Source: Pusillimonas sp044464525 | GTDB lineage: Bacteria > Pseudomonadota > Gammaproteobacteria > Burkholderiales > Burkholderiaceae_B | Length of the DNA stretch: 64,000 bases | Reading direction: 5' to 3' | Assembly (NCBI RefSeq): GCF_044464525.1 | Contig: NZ_JBIQLE010000004.1 | Span: forward strand, 124,001-188,000 | Shown here: one piece after another, positions 57,530 through 64,000 of the stretch | How positions within the stretch are numbered: the stretch's first letter is position 1 | How the letters are laid out: every line of letters begins with the position of its first letter | Translations under genes and position numbers: made by a program | Notes under the pieces: generated by a model | Told to the model about the DNA's origin: nothing | Seen by the model: only the letters and a program-made list of their open reading frames with translations | The model's database searches: none

Positions 57530-60471
57530 GGGCGCCGGTATCAGGCCCTTGCCAAAGCGCTCCATCGCTTGCCGGTTCGGGCAGCGTCGCGCCCCCACCC
57601 GCGGGCCATGTGCTACATGCTGTCACCTTGCGTCCTCCTGCCCTCGGCTGGAACGGTATTGTCTATACTGGCGCCCGCCTCAACCACCTGGATGCAGAAC
57701 CGGCACAAAGCCTGCCCGGTGTTATTCGCGTGGTGGTGCAAAACGATTTTATCGGCGTGGTCGCCTCGCAACATGCGCAAGCATTGCAAGGCCGATCCCG
57801 CCTGCATCCCAGCTGGGCCACGCCTGTTTCGCCAACTGATGCGTCGCAGCCACAGACAGTGTCCAGGCCCCGGCTGTCCGGACCCAGCGCAGCAAGCACG
57901 CAAACCACCCCAACGGCCAGCGGCCACGCACAACTCGCCCATACTTATACCTGGCCTGCTTCACGGCAGCAGGCTTTAGCATGGGCTGTTGCCCACCGCT
58001 TAGGCCAAACGCTCGTCGTCTGGACCTGTACGCGCCACCCCGACGCGCTGCGTCGCGAACTGGCGCAACTATGCAGCTTGCCCGAAGAGTCCGTCAACGT
58101 CATCGCCAACGGACAAACAGATGCGGAAGGCTACGACGTGGCGGCGGACGCCGCCGTGCTTGCGTGCTTTTGCGATCGACCGGTACGCGTCCAACAAGAA
58201 CTCGATACTTTCAGCGCGAACGCTGTTCATATTGACGTCTCGGCAAACATAAGCCGCTCCAGACAAGCGCACGACACAACAAAACCGTCCGGGCAGGCCC
58301 CCGAACCACGTCATGCCAACAGCGGCGCGCCCTCGTTGTCGCTCTCTGATCTTGTCGTATCGTCTTCTGTCGCACCGGCGTATCGGCCCTCGATCGCAGC
58401 TTTGCTTTGCGGGTTTGAAACTCGTCACTCTCCTGAGCAAGTCGTGCGTATCGACGACTATGCGGTGCAAGCGCGCTTTGAACATGACCCCGATGGCCCC
58501 GGGCTCGACGCCGGCACACTGGGTCTGCCGGCAGCTGCTCAGGTATTCGCACACGAGTCGTTCATTGATGAGGCCTGCGCACTACACGGGCAAGATCCCG
58601 TGCAGACGCGCTTGGACCTCATCCAGGACCCCACCGGCCGAGAATTGGTCGCCTCGGTTGCAGCGCGGGCCAATTGGCAGCGTCAAGCCGAAAGGGTCGA
58701 GCAGCAAGCCCATGAAGGCCGCGGCTTCGCCTACGCACACGTCATCGATCAGTCCCAGCAGCCTCCTCGGGAAGTCTGGTCCGCCTGGGTGGCTGATATC
58801 CGTGTCGATCCTGCCACAGGCGCCATTGACCTTACCGGGCTGACGGTCGGGCACAATACCGCTACAGCAGAATCTTCCGCCGCACCCCAAATTGAGGCGG
58901 ACATACGCAAGGCTGCTTCGCACTGGCTGCAACAGGCTGCGGGCCACGACGCTTGGGCAACACCCGAAACCGGTTTCCCGCTTGCCCAAGCTGCCACCGA
59001 AGTGCAACTGGTGCAAATCGGACCGGTGGGTTTGGCCTGGAGCCACGAAGCGGAATTGCCCGCCGCCGCAGCCATCGCCAACGCCATCCATGACGCGACC
59101 GGGATACGGCTTCGGCAGCCGCCCTTCAATGCCGAAAATCTGAAACAACGGCTTGGGCTCGAAGGCAAGAACCGACGCAGCAAACGAACCGCATACGCTT
59201 TGCTGGGCGGCATGGCGGCCGCCGTGGGCAGCATGCTCGTGGCTGCCATGCCGTGGCGCGCGGCCATTGCGCCTGTAGCGAATGTGGACACCTCCATCTA
59301 TTCTGCGGCAGCCATTGAACGCGGCCGTCTCGTCGCGGCTGCCGGAGATTGCCTCGTGTGCCACACGGCCGAAGGCGGCGCTCCAAACGCCGGGGGCCTG
59401 GGGCTGGACACGCCATTTGGCAAGATATACACCACCAACATTACACCCGACAAGGAAACCGGTATCGGCGCCTGGTCTTACGCGGCATTTGAGCGCGCAA
59501 TGCGCCAGGGCATACATCGCGATGGGCGGCACTTATACCCGGCCTTTCCGTACACTGCGTTCGCCAAGATATCGGATGCCGACATGCAGTCGCTGTACGC
59601 TTATCTAATGACGCAAGAGCCGGTAAGGAACCAGGTCGAACCCACCAAGCTGCCGTTTCCGTATAACGCGCGTCCATTGCTGGCAGGGTGGAATGTGCTC
59701 TTCCACAAGAACGAGGTCTACCAGCCCGACCCTTCGCAAACGACATTGTGGAACCGCGGCGCATATCTGGTGCAAGGGCTGGGTCACTGCGCGGCATGCC
59801 ACTCTCCACGCAATGCGCTGGGCGCTGAAAGAACGGGCGAGCATTTTCTGGCAGGTGGGTTCGCAGAAGGTTGGGAAGCCCCTGCGCTTAATGCGCTATC
59901 GAAGGCCCCTATCCCCTGGACGGAAGAAGAGCTCTACCGTTACCTGCGTACCGGCTACTCGCCTTTACACGGAGTGGCTTCGGGGCCGATGGCACCTGTA
60001 GTGCAAAGCATGGCCGAGCTGCCCAACCAGGACGTGCGCGCCGTTGCGCATTATCTGGGCACCCTGGCGGCGCAGCCCGCCACCGACGTCGCTCCGGCGC
60101 TGCAAGCGGCCCGCCTGGAAGAGCAAAGCCGCAACGATCAGCGTGTGCTGTCGCTGGCCGGCGAGAACCTGTTCCAGGGCGCCTGCGCGGTCTGCCATGA
60201 TGCGCGCGAAGGCCCTCCTTTGTTTGGCTCACGGCCTTCGCTGGCGCTTAATACGAATCTGCATAGCGAACATCCCGATAATGCCATCCAGATATTGCTG
60301 CATGGCATCGATAATCCGGCAATGGCCGAGCTAGGGTATATGCCGGGGTTTGCAGACAGCATGAATGATGAGCAGTTGGTGACCCTGCTCGAGTATTTGC
60401 GCATGAGGTTCGCACCGGATGAGCCGGCTTGGGAAGGGCTGACAGAGAAAGTGCGAGATTTACGCGAGTAG
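57526..60471 (+). CDS. Fusion of a degenerate Mo-hydroxylase domain with a three-haem cytochrome c
   Basis: A 981-residue protein. Residues 1-560 resemble a shortened molybdopterin subunit: FAHESFIDEACALHGQDPVQ, AWVADIRVDPATGAIDLTGL and PAAAAIANAIHDATGIRLRQ match the full-length subunit at 54493. After a membrane-spanning segment (ALLGGMAAAVGSMLVAAM) come three haem-binding motifs: CLVCH at 609, CAACH at 755 and CAVCH at 887. NicB of Pseudomonas putida has a similar Mo-plus-cytochrome fusion. Here the Mo part is short, its middle is low-similarity, and the position of the catalytic Glu is occupied by His in a simple alignment. It may now serve only as electron conduit or scaffold. Confidence 0.85.
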   Translation: MRAPVSGPCQSAPSLAGSGSVAPPPAGHVLHAVTLRPPALGWNGIVYTGARLNHLDAEPAQSLPGVIRVVVQNDFIGVVASQHAQALQGRSRLHPSWATPVSPTDASQPQTVSRPRLSGPSAASTQTTPTASGHAQLAHTYTWPASRQQALAWAVAHRLGQTLVVWTCTRHPDALRRELAQLCSLPEESVNVIANGQTDAEGYDVAADAAVLACFCDRPVRVQQELDTFSANAVHIDVSANISRSRQAHDTTKPSGQAPEPRHANSGAPSLSLSDLVVSSSVAPAYRPSIAALLCGFETRHSPEQVVRIDDYAVQARFEHDPDGPGLDAGTLGLPAAAQVFAHESFIDEACALHGQDPVQTRLDLIQDPTGRELVASVAARANWQRQAERVEQQAHEGRGFAYAHVIDQSQQPPREVWSAWVADIRVDPATGAIDLTGLTVGHNTATAESSAAPQIEADIRKAASHWLQQAAGHDAWATPETGFPLAQAATEVQLVQIGPVGLAWSHEAELPAAAAIANAIHDATGIRLRQPPFNAENLKQRLGLEGKNRRSKRTAYALLGGMAAAVGSMLVAAMPWRAAIAPVANVDTSIYSAAAIERGRLVAAAGDCLVCHTAEGGAPNAGGLGLDTPFGKIYTTNITPDKETGIGAWSYAAFERAMRQGIHRDGRHLYPAFPYTAFAKISDADMQSLYAYLMTQEPVRNQVEPTKLPFPYNARPLLAGWNVLFHKNEVYQPDPSQTTLWNRGAYLVQGLGHCAACHSPRNALGAERTGEHFLAGGFAEGWEAPALNALSKAPIPWTEEELYRYLRTGYSPLHGVASGPMAPVVQSMAELPNQDVRAVAHYLGTLAAQPATDVAPALQAARLEEQSRNDQRVLSLAGENLFQGACAVCHDAREGPPLFGSRPSLALNTNLHSEHPDNAIQILLHGIDNPAMAELGYMPGFADSMNDEQLVTLLEYLRMRFAPDEPAWEGLTEKVRDLRE

Positions 60472-60490
60472 ACGGCGTGGTTTCTAAGCC

Positions 60491-60582
60491 GCCAGGCTGG
60501 GGCATATAGCTAAAATTTGTGCGTTCGTCAGCACCCGGCGTATGCCGAACGCACAAATTTTAGCTATATGCCCCAGCCTGGC
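60491..60582. repeat. Perfect 37-bp inverted repeat between convergent genes
   Basis: Arms at 60491-60527 and 60546-60582 are perfectly complementary over 37 bp and flank an 18-bp loop. It lies between the 3' ends of the cytochrome fusion gene and livF. A bidirectional terminator is the simplest reading, but the stem is far longer than usual and lacks a clean T-run. Confidence 0.9.
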
Positions 60583-60736
60583 TCTGATTATCTTAAATTG
60601 GCGCGTACCACTTTAAGTATGGACATGCAGCGCCCTTCATGTGCTTGGATGTGAATTCCCGCGTGAGTGAAGGCATATTCTTAAAGCGCTACAACTTACT
60701 CAATTAACAAGGGGCTGGCCACAAAGCGATCCGCTC

Positions 60737-61486
60737 TTACACGGTCAGATAAGCCCGCCGAACTTCTTCGTTTTCTGCCAGCTCTTGCATCGACCCCTGG
60801 TAGCGGATCTGGCCTTTTTCGAGCACATACACCCGATCTGAAACGAGTTCAGCAAAGTGCACGTTCTGCTCCGACAATAGGATGCTGACCCCCTGCTCTT
60901 TGAGAGCCACGATCATCGCAGCCATCTGCTCGACAATCACAGGCGCCACCCCCTCGGACGGCTCGTCGAGCAGCACCAGGAACGGATTGCCCATCAAAGT
61001 GCGCGCCACCGTCAGCATCTGCTGCTCGCCCCCGCTCATGTAGCCGCCCGGCCTATCTTGCATGGCACCCAGATTGGGAAAAAGCTGGTACAGCTCCTGG
61101 GGTGTCCAGGTCGGCGCCGACGTGCCGTCGGGCCATTTGCGCGCGGGCTGGCGCCCCACTTCGAGGTTCTCGGTAACAGTAAGATCGGTGAACACGCGCC
61201 GGTCTTCGGGAACAAAGCCCAGGCCTGATCGGGCGATTTCGAAGGGCTGCTGCCCCGTTACCCGCTGACCCATGAAAGCGACATCGCCCTTCCATTTGGC
61301 CATCAGCCCCATGATCGACTTGAACGTGGTTGATTTGCCCGCGCCGTTGCGTCCCATCAGCGCCACAACCTCGCCCCGCCCAACATTGAGGCTTACGTCG
61401 AACAATATATGCGCCGCACCATACCAAGCGTTAAGCCCGGATACTTCGAGCAAGGGCTGATTAATCGTGTTGCCGGTGTGATTCAT
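60737..61486 (-). CDS. livF: Branched-chain amino acid ABC transporter ATP-binding protein LivF
   Basis: A 249-residue ABC ATPase. Walker A is GRNGAGKST, the signature MSGGEQQML, Walker B FLVLLDEPSEG, and the H-loop region LLSEQNVHFAEL, which is the LivF form. It energises uptake of branched-chain amino acids or related amides with LivG and LivHM. It overlaps livG by four bases and is the last gene of the operon. Confidence 0.93.
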   Translation of the reverse strand: MNHTGNTINQPLLEVSGLNAWYGAAHILFDVSLNVGRGEVVALMGRNGAGKSTTFKSIMGLMAKWKGDVAFMGQRVTGQQPFEIARSGLGFVPEDRRVFTDLTVTENLEVGRQPARKWPDGTSAPTWTPQELYQLFPNLGAMQDRPGGYMSGGEQQMLTVARTLMGNPFLVLLDEPSEGVAPVIVEQMAAMIVALKEQGVSILLSEQNVHFAELVSDRVYVLEKGQIRYQGSMQELAENEEVRRAYLTV

Positions 61487-62262
61487 GTCGTTGCCTGTGC
61501 AGTCTGTTTCTTCTCGAAGGTTTTCCCTGTGCCGAAATAAACCTCCTGCACCTTCGGGTGGTTGCGAATGTGATTGGCATCGCCCTCGGCGATCAGCTTG
61601 CCGCGCGCCAGCACGATCATGCGATCGGCATAAGCGAACACGACGTCCATGCTGTGCTCGGTGAACAATACCGCCATATTGCGCTGTTCAACCAGCTGCT
61701 TAGTAAGCGCCATGAGGTCGTTGCGTTCTCTGGGCGCCATGCCGGCGGTGGGCTCATCCATTAGCAATAACTTGGGGTCGTTGGCCAGGCCCATGGCAAG
61801 TTCCACCCTTTTGACGTCGCCGTAGGCCAGCTCGCTGCAGGGGCGGTCGGCCTGAGAGGCCATGCCCACTTGAGATAGCAGCTCGAGCGCCTCGTCGCGA
61901 TACTGCTTTGCCGCAACTGAAAGAAAGGAATAGATTCTTCGGTGATGCGAGAGCAAGGCCATCTGCACGTTTTCGACCACGGTCAGCGAGGCGAAGGTTG
62001 CCGCGATCTGGAAAGTGCGGCCCACCCCCATATGTGCGATCTTGCGCGGCGCCAGGCCGATAAGCTCGGTGCCTTGCAGCCGCACAGAACCCGCAGTGGC
62101 CGGCAACTGACCGTTCACCATGTTGAAGGTGGTCGTTTTTCCGGCTCCGTTCGGGCCTATGAGGGCGAGCAGTTCGCCTTGGTGGAGATCGAAGCTGATG
62201 TCGTCTACAGCCAGGTTGCCACCAAATTTCTTGGAAAGATTTTTAACTTCGAGCAGGCTCAT
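61483..62262 (-). CDS. livG: Branched-chain amino acid ABC transporter ATP-binding protein LivG
   Basis: A 259-residue ABC ATPase with Walker A GPNGAGKTT, the LivG-type signature LAYGDVKRVELAMGL, Walker B LLLMDEPTAGM and FTEHSMDVVFAYADR. The C-terminal NHPKVQEVYFG is typical of the family. It is coupled by overlaps to the permease upstream and livF downstream. Confidence 0.93.
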   Translation of the reverse strand: MSLLEVKNLSKKFGGNLAVDDISFDLHQGELLALIGPNGAGKTTTFNMVNGQLPATAGSVRLQGTELIGLAPRKIAHMGVGRTFQIAATFASLTVVENVQMALLSHHRRIYSFLSVAAKQYRDEALELLSQVGMASQADRPCSELAYGDVKRVELAMGLANDPKLLLMDEPTAGMAPRERNDLMALTKQLVEQRNMAVLFTEHSMDVVFAYADRMIVLARGKLIAEGDANHIRNHPKVQEVYFGTGKTFEKKQTAQATT

Positions 62263-64000
62263 GCCGCTTTCTCCTTGACCTTCAGGCGGCTGGTTTCAAA
62301 GCCTTCGAAGACTTGCCTGATATACCCGGCGATGCCCTGCGGGAAGGCCAGTACGAGAATCAAAATGACTCCGCCGAACATGGCGTGCCAATACTCGGTG
62401 GCGCCCAGGAAGTAATCCTGGAGCACCTTGAAGGTGGCCGCGCCCACTATCGGCCCGATTAGGGTTTGCACCCCGCCCAGCAGCACCATTACCAAACCAT
62501 CGACCGATTTGCTGATGGAAATGACTTCGGGTGCCGCGCTGCCTTTGGAAAACACGAACAGAGCGCCCGCAAGGCCGGCAAACACGCCCGAAACCACAAA
62601 TGTGATCCATTGCACGCGCTTGACGTTGATGCCGACGGCGTCTGCCCTAAGGCCGGAATCACGGCACGATCGCATGGCGTAGCCGAATGGCGAGAACAAG
62701 ATTCGCCGTAACAGCAACGCCGCTGCGAACACGACTGCCAAGGCGAAGTAGTAAAACGTATCGCCTTCGAGCCAGGACGGAGGCCATATGCCAATAAGCC
62801 CGTTCGAGCCGCCGGTGAAGTTGTCCCACTGGAACACAATCGACCAGACGATCTGCGCAAAGGCCAGTGTAAGCATGGCCAGATAAACACCCGAGAGCCG
62901 AATGCAAAACCACCCGAAGACCAGGGCGCCGATACCTGCAATGATGGGTGCCGTGGCAATCGCCCATCCCATCGAAAACGCCGCCTCTCGGAACAATAGG
63001 GCAGCACCGTACGCACCCAGGCCGTAATACGCCGCATGACCGAACGAGTTCATGCCGCCCGGCCCCATCATGAAGTGCAAGCTAAGGGCGAACAGGGCCG
63101 CGATGATGATGTCGAGCATCAGCACCGGCGCGTACGGATACCAGTCGGACAGCAAGGGAATGATGATCAGGCCGGCCATCAGCACGGCTATGAACGCCTT
63201 GAACGGCATCGTTGAGCGACGCAGGGGCGCTTCGATGGGCGCCGAGTTTCGACTGTGTCCTTGCGGCTTTCCGAACAGCCCCCACGGCCGGAAGATAAGT
63301 ACGATGGCCATGAAGATGAACTCAACCACCAGCGTCAGTTTCGGAAAGGCGAAGCTGACGCCGCCGACGGTGACGGTGCCCAGCGCAATGCACAACGCCT
63401 TGAGCTCGGCAATAAGCAGGGCGGCGATATACGCACCCGGAATGGAGCCCATACCACCCACGACAACGATGACGAAGGCGTCTCCGATTACGCTGATGTC
63501 CAGCGTAAGGTTGGCCGGCACACGAGGAATCTGCACCGCGCCGCCCAGGCCGGCCAAAAAGGCGCCCAAAGCGAACACGCCGGTGAAGAGCCAGGCCTGG
63601 TTAACGCCCAAAGCGCCCAGCATCTCGCGGTCTTGCGTGGCCGCCCGAACCAACGTGCCCCAGCGGGTACGCGTCAGAAGCAGCCACAACAGGCCCAGCA
63701 CGAGTGGGCCGATGAAGATAAGAACCAGGTCATACCAGGGGAAGTAGCGGCCCAGGATCATAAAAGACCCATTAAGCCCCGGAGCCAGCGGCCCGAGCAG
63801 GTCTTCTGGACCCCACAGCCACAGGGCCGCATCATTGAAGATAAGCACCAGTGCGAAAGTGGCCAGCAACTGGAAGAGCTCAGGCGCTCGATAAATACGC
63901 CGCAGCAGAATGATTTCGATGGCCGCGCCCAGCGCGCCGATGAGCAGCGCCGCGGCTATGAGGCCGGCCCAGAAGCCCAAGGGCGTCTGTCCGACGGACT
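62259..64000 (-). CDS. Fused LivH-LivM permease, 5' end outside window
   Basis: The visible 580 residues contain the C-terminal two thirds of a LivH-like permease (VPANLTLDISVIGDAFVIVVVGGMGSIPG) followed, after a basic linker near residue 250, by a complete LivM-like permease (MMGPGGMNSFGHAAYYGLGAYG, SRDSGLRA-like loop RSCRDSGLRADAVGIN). LivH and LivM are usually separate; fusions are known in some beta-proteobacteria. The frame stays open through 64000 (upstream residues end ...SVGQTP), so TTG at 63980 is not the true start. The periplasmic binding protein is not in the window. Confidence 0.9.
   Translation of the reverse strand, partial: SVGQTPLGFWAGLIAAALLIGALGAAIEIILLRRIYRAPELFQLLATFALVLIFNDAALWLWGPEDLLGPLAPGLNGSFMILGRYFPWYDLVLIFIGPLVLGLLWLLLTRTRWGTLVRAATQDREMLGALGVNQAWLFTGVFALGAFLAGLGGAVQIPRVPANLTLDISVIGDAFVIVVVGGMGSIPGAYIAALLIAELKALCIALGTVTVGGVSFAFPKLTLVVEFIFMAIVLIFRPWGLFGKPQGHSRNSAPIEAPLRRSTMPFKAFIAVLMAGLIIIPLLSDWYPYAPVLMLDIIIAALFALSLHFMMGPGGMNSFGHAAYYGLGAYGAALLFREAAFSMGWAIATAPIIAGIGALVFGWFCIRLSGVYLAMLTLAFAQIVWSIVFQWDNFTGGSNGLIGIWPPSWLEGDTFYYFALAVVFAAALLLRRILFSPFGYAMRSCRDSGLRADAVGINVKRVQWITFVVSGVFAGLAGALFVFSKGSAAPEVISISKSVDGLVMVLLGGVQTLIGPIVGAATFKVLQDYFLGATEYWHAMFGGVILILVLAFPQGIAGYIRQVFEGFETSRLKVKEKAA

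Noticed and set aside
54493..60471. Long frames on the opposite strand of the GC-rich hydroxylase genes
   Set aside because: They are shadows of high third-position GC coding sequence, without start signals or domains.
1..64000. CRISPR arrays, rRNA genes and insertion sequences
   Set aside because: No regularly spaced repeats, no rRNA sequence and no transposase were seen anywhere in the window.

Overview
The window is a chromosomal segment of a GC-rich beta-proteobacterium, probably Burkholderiales and of Alcaligenaceae type. This is inferred from the gene content (nicotinate/isoquinoline-type hydroxylase with cytochrome c domains, branched-chain amino acid ABC transporter, DoxX/pirin/isochorismatase cluster), not from a marker gene. 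A complete temperate T7-like podovirus (about 40.8 kb, 12074-52837) is inserted in the 3' half of a tRNA-Arg(UCU) gene.

Left flank, 1-10379: a leftward run of twelve genes. From its promoter-proximal end it encodes two isochorismatase-like hydrolases flanking an ABM-domain protein, a small GNAT, DoxX, a YtcJ-type amidohydrolase, an MFS_3 exporter with a C-terminal barrel domain, a pirin, an SDR, a RidA protein, a saccharopine-dehydrogenase-like protein and the start of a prolyl oligopeptidase. It reads as a detoxification or small-molecule catabolism cluster; the substrate is unknown.

10659-12073: debris of an older element at the same tRNA site. It holds a 26-bp partial copy of the tRNA 3' end, a strong terminator, a LexA box, a truncated tail tape-measure gene, and an apparently intact HigBA toxin-antitoxin pair whose promoter overlaps a palindromic operator and whose mRNA looks leaderless.

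Prophage: 50-bp attL (12074-12123) and attR (52788-52837, within the intact tRNA) are flanked by direct repeats of TGAGCACA(G/C)T, probably integrase arm sites. Only the integrase reads rightward. All other genes read leftward: an early control region (51.1-52.3 kb), many small early genes, primase, helicase, DNA polymerase, acidic putative SSB, 5'-3' exonuclease, endonuclease VII, exonuclease, dNMP kinase, single-subunit RNA polymerase, then virion genes (connector, scaffold, capsid, tail tubes, internal core, fibre), holin, terminase, SAR-type endolysin and Rz/Rz1. RNA polymerase placed just before the virion genes, and separate primase and helicase genes, are phiKMV-like. The virion set, the holin position and the discrete phage promoters are T7-like.

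The phage promoter can be read directly: four near-identical copies of GGCACCCACCATGAC point leftward (52241, 35005, 31210, 18861), and one copy with a single change points rightward at 35038, antisense to the polymerase gene. Two late copies sit directly behind an identical terminator. The early region has a near-consensus sigma70 promoter, a second candidate, a boxA antitermination site, operator-like palindromes and a CA-rich leader. No classical CI-type repressor is visible; a winged-helix protein (47243-47506) is the only clear regulator candidate. A protein resembling domain 2 and part of domain 3 of the bacterial sliding clamp is encoded early. At least seven genes shorter than 60 codons were found by reading start sites, including coupled single-helix membrane peptides around the primase gene.

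Right flank, 52865-64000: outer-membrane phospholipase A; a molybdopterin hydroxylase subunit divergent from a [2Fe-2S] subunit and a fused degenerate-Mo-domain/tri-cytochrome c protein; a perfect 37-bp inverted repeat between convergent genes; and livF, livG and a fused livHM permease running off the window.
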